NCBI GenBank assembly: GCA_028822945.1
Contig: JAPKCN010000042.1
Span: forward strand, 1 to 11,297
Origin: Porticoccaceae bacterium
Lineage (GTDB): Bacteria; Pseudomonadota; Gammaproteobacteria; Pseudomonadales; Porticoccaceae
Direction: 5' to 3'
DNA: 11,297 nucleotides
Each line of letters begins with the position of its first letter. The stretch's first letter is position 1. This document shows, in pieces, positions 1 to 6,407 of this stretch. The position numbers were made by a program, and so were the translations under genes. The notes under the pieces are model-generated. The model was not told the DNA's origin. It saw only the letters and a list, made by a program, of their open reading frames with translations, and did no database searches.

Positions 1-36
1 CATCGGCATCGGCATCGGCATCGGCATCGGCATTGG
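1..36. repeat. CATCGG hexamer tandem repeat at left edge
   Basis: Five perfect head-to-tail copies of CATCGG (1-30) are followed by one copy with a single change, CATTGG (31-36). The array touches the left edge, so its full length is unknown. A period of six is a multiple of three, so changes in copy number would not shift a reading frame. No intact gene is seen across it here. Simple repeats of this kind arise by replication slippage and can vary in length between strains. Confidence 0.9.
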
Positions 37-185
37 AGAAAATGATTGCCTAGCATTTCCAGCGCTGTGTGCAAACTCTTTAGTGCAGGGCGTAACATCT
101 GGCTATGTTGATTCAGGTATCGTTGCTCAAAGCCGGCCATGCCCAGAATATTGAATAGCGCTGATGAGCCATCTTTGGCCTATGT
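37..185. other. Degraded stretch without a supported gene
   Basis: No intact gene is visible between the hexamer repeat and the recognisable TetR remnant. In the plus-strand frame of the downstream TetR remnant there are several stops (the first at 51-53), so this may be the eroded middle of the first TetR domain, but similarity to the family is weak. On the minus strand one frame stays open for 59 codons, from 179 down to the left edge. It has an ATG at 140-138 but no clear ribosome binding site. I cannot assign either reading. Confidence 0.5.
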
Positions 186-1013
186 CAAGCGGTGGTTGAC
201 GACGGTATGGAGCATGGTAGCGACACTCAATTGAACCCGCAGGTAGTTGTCACGGCGATATTTTCAGCAATAAAGTATTTGCCGGTGTGGGTCAATAGAA
301 ACTATGCAGATGATGCCGGGCGCGGCATTCATATCGCGATCGATATCTTAGTGAATGGCTTAGCGGAGCAGTACTATGCTTTTGTAGATGTTGACTTTCC
401 CGCATCGAATAAGCACTCGCTGGATAATTCTGATCGCGCATAGTAAAGTCATGTAAAGCATGAGGCGTTTTATAGGGTTTGAGCCATGCATTTTAATCGA
501 CATGGTTGCAAAGGTACTTCGCTAGACGAAATAGCTACCGCCCTCGATGTGACTAAGGGTGCATTTTATTACTAGATAAAAAATAAAGAAGCACTACTCT
601 TCCAGTGTTTTTTGGGCTCAATCGATATTAAATACCGGTTGATGGTGAATGCCGGAGAGGCTGGGTCGAGCGCTTTATAGCGTGTTGAGTTGGCTTTGCG
701 ACATTTGTGCGATTTACAGTACAGCGCCGAGGGCCCGCTAATCTGCTATCGGATACTGCCCTCGCTGGATGAGCTGCACTGTAAGCAAATCTTTAAAAGT
801 TCGAAACAAAACACCGAGCTTCTGGGCGGTTATATCACTGCCGGTGTAGCGGCTAATGAAGTGCGCAATGTGGATGTAGAAATCGCACAGCATCTATTAT
901 CGGGAGCAGTAGAAGCGATCCCAGAACTATCGGTATCGATGCCGCAGTTCGCTGATTATGATGCGCCCGCAGATTACCTACAGGTCTCCACAAACGCATT
1001 GGCCGCGTCGTGA
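186..1013 (+). pseudogene. Broken TetR-family regulator, probably a two-domain TetR protein
   Basis: Everything here lies in one frame. Residues encoded at about 186-443 resemble the C-terminal ligand-binding half of a TetR protein (DDGMEHGS, then LNPQVVVTAIFSAIKYLPVW). After TAG 441-443, TAA 444-446 and TGA 480-482, a second TetR N-terminal domain begins: HFNRHGCKGTSLDEIATAL, then DVTKGAFYY, the usual helix-turn-helix, followed by IKNKEALLFQCF. TAG 573-575 falls just after FYY, where the family normally has a histidine or tyrosine, and TAG 678-680 interrupts the first ligand-domain helices. The rest (690-1013) is an intact C-terminal domain ending at TGA 1011-1013. An open stretch of 107 codons with a TTG at 690 remains, but it lacks the DNA-binding domain. 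The matching frame and short gap between the halves suggest one original gene of the double-TetR kind; two adjacent genes are the alternative. It lies just upstream of, and co-directional with, the alcohol dehydrogenase, so it may once have regulated this island. Confidence 0.8.
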
Positions 1014-1048
1014 GTGCGTTTGAAAACTATTAACAGGAGTTATTTTAT

Positions 1049-2209
1049 ATGCTTGCTGATTTTAATTTTGCCAGCGTTGCCGATGTGCGAGTCGGCGCAG
1101 GTAGCTCTGCTGAACTGGGAGCTATGGCTAACAAATTGGGTATTAGCCACGCCTTAATTGTTACCGATGCGGGAATACTTAAATTTGGTTTACTCGGGCC
1201 TGCACTCGACAGTTTGACCGATCAAAAAATCGCCGCCACGGTATTTTCTGAGGTACTGGCTGATCCACCGGAATCAGTCGTTTTGGCGGCGCTATCGGTT
1301 GCCCGCGAAGCTGGTTGTGATGGCGTGATCGGCTTTGGTGGAGGCAGTTCCATGGATGTGGCGAAATTGCTCGCGGTGTTATTAGTGGGCAATCAAAGCT
1401 TAGTTGATATCTATGGAGTCGATCAAGTCAGCGGTGGGCGCTTGCCGTTAATACAGGTGCCGACAACGGCTGGCACCGGATCAGAGGCCACTATGGTGTC
1501 GATTGTGACCACTGGCGAGACCACTAAGGCGGGTGTGGTCAGTCGGGTTATGTTGGCCGATACTATCGTACTCGACGCCGCTCTGACTATCGATCTACCG
1601 CCGCATATCACGGCTGCGACGGGTATTGACGCTATGGTGCACGGGATTGAGGCCTACACATCATTGCGCCTAAAAAATCCAGTTTCGGATATGCTTGCCA
1701 AAGAAGCGCTGCGGCTTATTAGCCAAAACATCATGCGAGCGGTGGCCGATGGCACTGATCTCGGCGCGCGCGAAGCCATGTTGCTCGGCGCTATGCTGGC
1801 GGGCCAGGCGTTTGCCAACGCGCCGGTAGCCGCAGTGCATGCTTTGGCTTACCCCCTTGGGGGTAATTATCACATTGCCCACGGCTTAAGTAATTCGCTG
1901 GTACTGCCGCATGTGCTGCGTTTTAATGCGCCTGAGGCGGGGCATTTATACCGTGAGTTAGCGCCTATCATTCTCGCTTCTACGGCGTCGTATAGAGATG
2001 TCGGCGAGGCTGCAGAGGCGCTGGCAGATTACTTTCTGCGGTTAGCTACCGATCTCGGTTTGCCGACCACCCTACAGGAAATGGGTATTGACCGCGATCA
2101 GCTACCGAAACTGGCAGCTGAAGCACTGATGCAACAGCGACTATTGGTGAATAACCCGCGCCCAGTAACACTCGCGGATGCTCTAGCGATTTACCATCAA
2201 GCGTACTAA
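1049..2209 (+). CDS. Iron-containing alcohol dehydrogenase
   Basis: A 386-residue group III (Fe-dependent) alcohol dehydrogenase, normal in length, that would interconvert an alcohol and its aldehyde with NAD(P)H in the cytoplasm. The N-terminal nucleotide-binding domain carries GGGSSMD at residues 97-103 and PTTAGTGSEAT at 138-148. The C-terminal helical domain supplies the expected metal ligands D194 and H198 (GIDAMVHGIEAYTS) plus H264 and H278 (HALAYPLGG...HIAHG). The histidine that follows the third ligand by four residues in FucO and DhaT is a tyrosine here (Y268). I recall this variant from other family members, so it may mark a subfamily rather than a defect. The start is supported by AGGAG about nine bases upstream of the ATG. 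The thioesterase gene follows after 12 bases. The substrate cannot be read from sequence; the context suggests an alcohol or semialdehyde feeding acyl-CoA breakdown. Confidence 0.93.
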   Translation: MLADFNFASVADVRVGAGSSAELGAMANKLGISHALIVTDAGILKFGLLGPALDSLTDQKIAATVFSEVLADPPESVVLAALSVAREAGCDGVIGFGGGSSMDVAKLLAVLLVGNQSLVDIYGVDQVSGGRLPLIQVPTTAGTGSEATMVSIVTTGETTKAGVVSRVMLADTIVLDAALTIDLPPHITAATGIDAMVHGIEAYTSLRLKNPVSDMLAKEALRLISQNIMRAVADGTDLGAREAMLLGAMLAGQAFANAPVAAVHALAYPLGGNYHIAHGLSNSLVLPHVLRFNAPEAGHLYRELAPIILASTASYRDVGEAAEALADYFLRLATDLGLPTTLQEMGIDRDQLPKLAAEALMQQRLLVNNPRPVTLADALAIYHQAY

Positions 2210-2221
2210 GGGAAGATGAAT

Positions 2222-2647
2222 ATGGGTGCACAACTTGAGCGCGGTCACTACGGGTATTTTTTAGATTTAAAGACCCGCTGGATGGATAATGATATTTATG
2301 GTCACGTTAACAATGTCACCTACTACAGCTATTTCGATACGCTGGCCAATCAATATTTGATCGATTGCGGAGGTTTAAATATTCACACCGCCGAGGTGGT
2401 TGGCTTTGTTGTGGCTTCTAATTGTCAGTATCTAGCCCCCATCGCTCATCCCGAAACTTTGCAGGGCGGATTGCGGGTGGAAAATCTCGGTACCAGTTCA
2501 GTGCAGTACGGCTTGGCGATTTTTGTCCAAGGACAATCTCAAGCGTCTGCCCATGGCACATTTACCCATGTATTTGTCGACCGCACAAGCAATCGCTCGG
2601 TACCTATTCCGACAGCTATTCGACAGGCGCTAGAGCAATTGTTGTAG
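2222..2647 (+). CDS. 4HBT/YbgC-type hot-dog acyl-CoA thioesterase
   Basis: A 141-residue single hot-dog-fold thioesterase that hydrolyses an acyl-CoA to the free acid and CoA in the cytoplasm. The family signature is near the N terminus: RWMDNDIYGHVNNVTYYSYF at about residues 19-38, with the acidic residues D22 and D24 and the H28-x-N-N turn that typify this group. The remaining strands of the fold follow (CQYLAPIAHPETL, then SAHGTFTHVFVDR). I chose the second ATG at 2222 over the one at 2216 because the GGAAG at 2211-2215 is then six bases away; with 2216 it would abut the start codon. It follows the alcohol dehydrogenase at 12 bases and very probably shares its transcript. The acyl substrate is not predictable. 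Such enzymes often relieve CoA trapped in poorly metabolised thioesters. Confidence 0.88.
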   Translation: MGAQLERGHYGYFLDLKTRWMDNDIYGHVNNVTYYSYFDTLANQYLIDCGGLNIHTAEVVGFVVASNCQYLAPIAHPETLQGGLRVENLGTSSVQYGLAIFVQGQSQASAHGTFTHVFVDRTSNRSVPIPTAIRQALEQLL

Positions 2648-2660
2648 ATCAGTAAATCGG

Positions 2661-2683
2661 TGATCGGTGTTTGTTACCGATCA
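2661..2683. terminator. Hairpin between convergent thioesterase and tesB genes
   Basis: A perfect 8-bp inverted repeat, TGATCGGT (2661-2668) and ACCGATCA (2676-2683), has a 7-base loop. G2660 and C2684 can add a ninth pair. It sits exactly at the junction of two convergent genes, and its right arm contains the TGA stop codon of tesB on the minus strand. No run of T follows it on either strand, so a classic intrinsic terminator is not certain. It may act as a weak bidirectional terminator or as a 3'-end stabilising hairpin. Confidence 0.5.
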
Positions 2684-3559
2684 CTCGGCAGTTTCGCGAA
2701 TACGGATTAGGCCTTCTTGAATAGTGCTAGCCACCAAGCGACCGTCGCGGCTGAAAAAACTACCGCGGTTGAGGCCGCGCGCATGGCTGGATCGTGGGCT
2801 GTCCATCGCGTATAGAAGCCATTCATCGACTTTAAAATCATCGTGGAACCAAATACTGTGATCGAGCGACGCGGGTTGCAGTTTGGCATCCATAATGCTC
2901 TCGCCGTGCGGCAGCAGCGAGGTGCTCATCAGGCTAAAGTCAGAGGCATAGGCGAGAATTGCATGGTGTAAACCGGGATCGTCGATTTCGATAGCGTCGA
3001 GATCGCCGCAGGCTCGAAGCCAGATGTACTGGTAGGGTTGTCGCACTGTTGGTTCTAAGTAATTAATTGGGTCGACCGAGCGCATTTCGATCGGTTTTAG
3101 CGTTGGGTGATACTTGGGCTTTGTTGATAGTTTGCGCTGCTGTCTATTCCAGCGCTCATAGTCATCTTCCAGATCTTCTGGTGGTGGGCAATCTGGCATA
3201 TCGAATTGGTGGCTGAGTCCGGGTTCGCTAATTTGAAACGAAAGGGAGGTACTAAATATAGCTTTACCGCGCTGCGATGCAACCACCCGGCGAGTGGTAA
3301 AAGATCCCCCATCGCGTATCTTATCGACGGTGTAAATAATCGGAATCGACGTGTCTCCGGGTCTTAAAAAGTAGGCCTGCTGAGAGTGGATCATACGCTC
3401 TGCAACCACGGTATCCTGGGCTGATCGCATTGCTTGAGCGAAGACCTGGCCACCAAAAACTCTCGGATTTTGAGTTTGCGGCGTAATGCCGCGATATAGA
3501 CATTCATCGAGTTTTTCGAGTTTCAAGATGCTGAGTAATTCGTCAAACGCCTGCGACAT
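2681..3559 (-). CDS. tesB: Acyl-CoA thioesterase II (TesB)
   Basis: A 292-residue double hot-dog thioesterase, near the usual length (E. coli TesB is 286). It hydrolyses medium- and long-chain acyl-CoAs in the cytoplasm. The N-terminal half has RVFGGQVFAQAM at 33-44, HSQQAYFLRPGD at 58-69 and RDGGSFTTRRV at 82-92. The C-terminal half has LAYASDFSL at 202-210, LDHSIWFH at 232-239 and VASTIQEG at 276-283. By alignment from memory to the E. coli catalytic triad (Asp204, Thr228, Gln278) the equivalents are D207, S231 and Q281, so threonine is replaced by serine, which keeps the hydroxyl. The ATG is the natural family start (MSQAF); only a weak AGG lies upstream. The gene converges on the 4HBT thioesterase and diverges from the first acyl-CoA dehydrogenase. 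An inverted repeat 58-79 bases upstream of the start is a candidate operator. Confidence 0.96.
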   Translation of the reverse strand: MSQAFDELLSILKLEKLDECLYRGITPQTQNPRVFGGQVFAQAMRSAQDTVVAERMIHSQQAYFLRPGDTSIPIIYTVDKIRDGGSFTTRRVVASQRGKAIFSTSLSFQISEPGLSHQFDMPDCPPPEDLEDDYERWNRQQRKLSTKPKYHPTLKPIEMRSVDPINYLEPTVRQPYQYIWLRACGDLDAIEIDDPGLHHAILAYASDFSLMSTSLLPHGESIMDAKLQPASLDHSIWFHDDFKVDEWLLYAMDSPRSSHARGLNRGSFFSRDGRLVASTIQEGLIRIRETAE

Positions 3560-3922
3560 AGAGCTGTGCCTACCTAAGATGGAGTTAGTTTACGATATTA
3601 TTTTTTTGCGCGCCGGTTAACTGGCATTATCCAGTTAAGCCATAGCAACGCTGGCATTAAATGTTTTGATAATCTCGTGCCCGAACCAGTCTAGCAGGTA
3701 ACTGAGTGTTCGATAACAAATCAGCTTAAAATGGCCGCAGGGCCCATTGAGTAGGTCTCACTATTATATCGCGCCGTCTAAACGCACATGCTGCCGAGCC
3801 GAACTACTTGATAGCTAAAAGAACATACTGTAAGTTCAAATCCGCTGTTTAGGCAACATAGATACCCGCTGTTATCGCCCTGGGATACATTTTTTTAAAT
3901 TGGATAAAATTAGGAGTCTTAA
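3560..3922. other. Divergent intergenic region, tesB / acyl-CoA dehydrogenase
   Basis: These 363 bases separate two divergent genes and contain no supported coding sequence. They hold a perfect inverted repeat (3617-3638, listed separately). There is also an AT-rich stretch at 3590-3607 that includes, on the minus strand, a TAATAT that could serve as the tesB -10 box. On the plus strand TTGATA (3808-3813) and, 17 bases on, TAAGTT (3831-3836) form a modest sigma-70-like pair for the dehydrogenase operon. These promoter readings are guesses from consensus only. Confidence 0.5.
3617..3638. promoter_or_regulatory. Perfect inverted repeat, candidate operator upstream of tesB
   Basis: TTAACTGG (3617-3624) and CCAGTTAA (3631-3638) are perfect inverted copies around a 6-base centre, CATTAT. 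The site lies in the tesB promoter region, where a dimeric repressor would bind. The right arm read on the minus strand, with its flank, is GCTTAACTGG. The identical 10-mer occurs at 6365-6374 in front of the third acyl-CoA dehydrogenase. The AACTGG core resembles one half of the E. coli FadR operator, but the spacing differs, so the binding protein is unknown. Confidence 0.45.
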
Positions 3923-5101
3923 GTGACCGATCTACAAGTATTTCGCGATGAGACGCGGCACTGGTTAGAAGAACATTGCCCGCCCAGTATGCGCACTCCG
4001 ATTAAGACTGACAAAGACCAATGTTGGGGAGGGCGCAATGCAAACTATGTAAGCGACGAACAAAAGCAATGGATGGATAATATGGCATCCCGGGGTTGGA
4101 CTGCGCCAACCTGGCCCATCGAATACGGAGGAGGCGGTCTGAGTAAAGCCGAGGCCAAGATCCTTAGTGAGGAAATGAACAAACTCAAGGCGCGCTTACC
4201 GCTGTCTAGCTTTGGCATCTGGATGATTGGTCCGGCATTGTTAAAATTTGGCTCAGAGGAGCTCAAACTGCAGCATCTGCCGCCCATCGTGCGCGGCGAA
4301 ATCCGCTGGTGTCAGGGATACAGTGAACCGAATGCCGGCTCCGATCTGGCAGGATTGCAAGCCAAGGCTGTGGATATGGGTGAGCATTTTATTGCCAATG
4401 GACAGAAGGTCTGGACGTCCTATGGTGATAAGGCCGACTGGATGTTCTGCCTGTTGAGAACCGATCCGGATGCGAAAAAACAGAGCGGTATTAGTTTGGT
4501 ACTTTTTGATATGCAAACGCCGGGCGTGACGCCGAAACCGATCAAATTAATTTCTGGTAGTTCGCCGTTTTGTGAAACCTTTTTAGATGATGTGCGGGTT
4601 GAAAAAAATCAGGTAGTAGGCGAGATTAATCAAGGATGGACCATAGCCAAGTACTTACTGACGCATGAGCGCGAGATGATCGGTGGGTTTGGCTTGACTG
4701 GTGCGGGCTCGCAAACGCTCGGGCAGTTCGCTGTTGAAGCACTAGGCACAGAGCATGGAAGATTGACTGACTCTGTTTTGCGCGCCGATGTTATACGCTG
4801 GGAAATTGATGCTGCAGCATTTGCAGTGACCGCCGAGCGCGTGAACGACGAGGCTAAGTCGGGTCAGGGTATCGGGGCAACGTCGGCTATGCTTAAATAC
4901 TATGGCACCGAACTCAACAAACGTCGCTACGAATTAATGATGAAACTGCATGGCAATGATGCTATGGAGTGGGAGGGAGAAGCCTCTAAAGATGGATGGC
5001 TGCCGCGCACATGGTTGCGCACCAAGGGCAACTCCATCGAAGGTGGCACCTCTGAAGTGCAGTTAAATATAATTGCTAAAAATATTCTTGGACTCGGGTA
5101 G
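3923..5101 (+). CDS. Acyl-CoA dehydrogenase, probable catalytic subunit of a heteromeric pair
   Basis: A 392-residue FAD-dependent acyl-CoA dehydrogenase that introduces an alpha,beta double bond in an acyl-CoA and passes electrons to ETF. Domains run in the usual order: helical N terminus to about 125, the flavin/substrate-contacting YSEPNAGSD at 133-141, QKVWTS at 161-166, then the C-terminal helical domain. The last motif, IEGGTSEVQ, lacks the glutamate at the MCAD-type position. A glutamate is instead present in THERE (E249), matching the helix-G catalytic position known in isovaleryl-CoA dehydrogenase and in actinobacterial FadE26-type subunits. The GTG start has AGGAG six bases upstream. 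A second, apparently non-catalytic dehydrogenase begins 22 bases after the stop, so the two are probably co-transcribed and co-assembled. The substrate is not readable; heteromeric enzymes of this type often act on bulky substrates such as steroid or isoprenoid side chains. Confidence 0.93.
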   Translation: MTDLQVFRDETRHWLEEHCPPSMRTPIKTDKDQCWGGRNANYVSDEQKQWMDNMASRGWTAPTWPIEYGGGGLSKAEAKILSEEMNKLKARLPLSSFGIWMIGPALLKFGSEELKLQHLPPIVRGEIRWCQGYSEPNAGSDLAGLQAKAVDMGEHFIANGQKVWTSYGDKADWMFCLLRTDPDAKKQSGISLVLFDMQTPGVTPKPIKLISGSSPFCETFLDDVRVEKNQVVGEINQGWTIAKYLLTHEREMIGGFGLTGAGSQTLGQFAVEALGTEHGRLTDSVLRADVIRWEIDAAAFAVTAERVNDEAKSGQGIGATSAMLKYYGTELNKRRYELMMKLHGNDAMEWEGEASKDGWLPRTWLRTKGNSIEGGTSEVQLNIIAKNILGLG

Positions 5102-5123
5102 ATTTTATCAAAAGGGGTGCGAT

Positions 5124-6257
5124 ATGGCACTAGTACACAATCAAGAGCACCAGATGCTCAAAGAGTCAGCGCAAGGCTTTTTGCGAGAATTTGGATCGAT
5201 TACCGAATTGCGCAAGTACCGTGATAGCGAAGAAGATTTCTCTCCGCTACTTTGGCCGCAGATGGTTGAGATGGGTTGGGCTGCTATATTGATACCAGAA
5301 AGTCACGGTGGCCTCGGTTTTGGTCAGGTAGGCATGGGACAAATTGTCGAGCAAAGTGGTCGAATGCTGACCGCATCGCCGCTATTAAGTACGGCCATAT
5401 TGGGTGCCAGCATTATTAATCTGGCGGGTAGCGAAGAACAAAAGGCTCAACTTTTACCGGCCGTGGCCTCCGGCCAATTGACCACCGCACTAGCGGTCGA
5501 TGAGTCGGCGCATCATGCGCCGAACAATATTGGGCTAGCGGCAGAGAAAACTGCGGTTGGTTTTCGTTTAACCGGCAGCAAGCGCAGTGTTGTTGACGGC
5601 CACCGAGCAGATCTGCTAATTGTAGCTGCTCGCTCGTCTGGTAGTTTGGGTGATAGCAAAGGCGTTAGCTTGTTTTTGGTCGAGTCAAAAGCCGCCGGCG
5701 TGAGCATAGAGAAAATGTCGACGGTCGACGGTCGAAGCGTCGCTAATATCTCATTCGATGGCGTCGAAGTTGCGACCGAAGCTTTGCTTGGCGACGAGGA
5801 GCTAGGATTTAGAGTGCTATCTAAGACCCTCGATATTGGCAATGCGCACCTGGCTGCGGAACTCTTGGGTATTTGCTCAGAGGCGTTTGAGCGCACCTTA
5901 CAATATCTCAAGGAGCGCCAGCAATTTGGTGTTTCAATTGGTTCATTTCAGGCATTGCAGCATCGTGCCGCTCATTGGTGGAGTGAAATAGAGCTGGCCA
6001 AGTCATTGGTATTAAAATGTTTTCAAGCATTGGATGCGGACGATATCAAAGCACCGATTCTAGTCAGTATAAGCAAGGCTAAGTTGTGTGAAGTTGCAGA
6101 TCTTAGCACTAATGAAGCGATTCAGATGCACGGCGGCGTGGGGATGACTGACGAGTACGATATTGGTTTTTTCATCAAGCGCGCGCGACCTGTTCAAGCG
6201 CTATTTGGTGGTTATAGTTATCATAGCGATCGGTTTGCCAGTATGACCGGTTACTAA
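5124..6257 (+). CDS. Acyl-CoA dehydrogenase-like protein, probable non-catalytic partner subunit
   Basis: A 377-residue member of the acyl-CoA dehydrogenase superfamily with several canonical residues replaced. The TEPxxGSD signature is replaced by AVDESAHHAPN at about 124-134. The helix-G glutamate region reads LDIGNAHLAAELLG (236-249) with no E-R pair. The C terminus (KRARPVQALFGGYSYHSDRF) has no EGTSE-like motif. It keeps KERQQFGVSIGSFQALQHR at 263-281 and QMHGGVGMTDEYDI at 334-347, which typically contribute to FAD binding and the subunit interface. I chose the ATG at 5124, with AAAGGGG six to twelve bases upstream; an in-frame ATG at 5073 lies inside the upstream gene and adds 17 residues unlike the family. 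The pattern fits the non-catalytic subunit of an alpha2beta2 enzyme with the preceding gene. Loss of activity is an inference from motifs. Confidence 0.9.
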   Translation: MALVHNQEHQMLKESAQGFLREFGSITELRKYRDSEEDFSPLLWPQMVEMGWAAILIPESHGGLGFGQVGMGQIVEQSGRMLTASPLLSTAILGASIINLAGSEEQKAQLLPAVASGQLTTALAVDESAHHAPNNIGLAAEKTAVGFRLTGSKRSVVDGHRADLLIVAARSSGSLGDSKGVSLFLVESKAAGVSIEKMSTVDGRSVANISFDGVEVATEALLGDEELGFRVLSKTLDIGNAHLAAELLGICSEAFERTLQYLKERQQFGVSIGSFQALQHRAAHWWSEIELAKSLVLKCFQALDADDIKAPILVSISKAKLCEVADLSTNEAIQMHGGVGMTDEYDIGFFIKRARPVQALFGGYSYHSDRFASMTGY

Positions 6258-6260
6258 CGT

Positions 6261-6283
6261 CCTCGCGGAGCAAAAGGGCGAGG
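6261..6283 (+). terminator. Possible hairpin after the dehydrogenase pair
   Basis: CCTCGC (6261-6266) and GCGAGG (6278-6283) can form a 6-bp GC-rich stem with an 11-base loop just after the stop codon at 6257. No T run follows, so it is at best a weak or Rho-assisted end of the two-gene transcript. Confidence 0.3.
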
Positions 6284-6364
6284 CCACTGGCGGTGACCGG
6301 CTAAACCTTATATGTCAGAATCTTAACGTTGTATGCCAACTTGTTTTTGCGCAAAGTAATAGCC

Positions 6365-6374
6365 GCTTAACTGG
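6365..6374 (+). promoter_or_regulatory. GCTTAACTGG word shared with the tesB upstream region
   Basis: This 10-mer sits 33 bases before the start codon of the third acyl-CoA dehydrogenase. It is identical to the minus-strand reading of 3631-3640 upstream of tesB. Read on, AACTGGTCATGAGTTTT (6369-6385) matches the left half of the E. coli FadR operator consensus well but not its right half. It may be an operator half-site; the regulator is unknown. Confidence 0.35.
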
Positions 6375-6407
6375 TCATGAGTTTTTTAATATGCAGAGGA
6401 TTTAATC

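Noticed and set aside
573..680. Possible programmed read-through or amber recoding, because both stops inside the second TetR half are TAG.
   Set aside because: The same reading frame also meets TAA (444) and TGA (480), and there is no sign of pyrrolysine genes or a read-through element. The 4HBT, first dehydrogenase and ubiX genes also end normally in TAG. Pseudogene decay explains it better.
3834..3843. GTTCAAATCC resembles the T-loop of a tRNA.
   Set aside because: The flanking bases do not form a T stem, and no acceptor stem, D arm or anticodon arm can be found around it.
5073..5123. Upstream ATG giving the second dehydrogenase 17 more residues and an overlap with the first gene.
   Set aside because: The extra residues do not resemble the family N terminus, while the ATG at 5124 has a strong ribosome binding site.
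5717..5735. Short period-7 repetition (GTCGACG units) inside the second acyl-CoA dehydrogenase gene.
   Set aside because: Fewer than three copies, inside a conserved coding stretch (STVDGRSVA). It looks like chance from codon choice.
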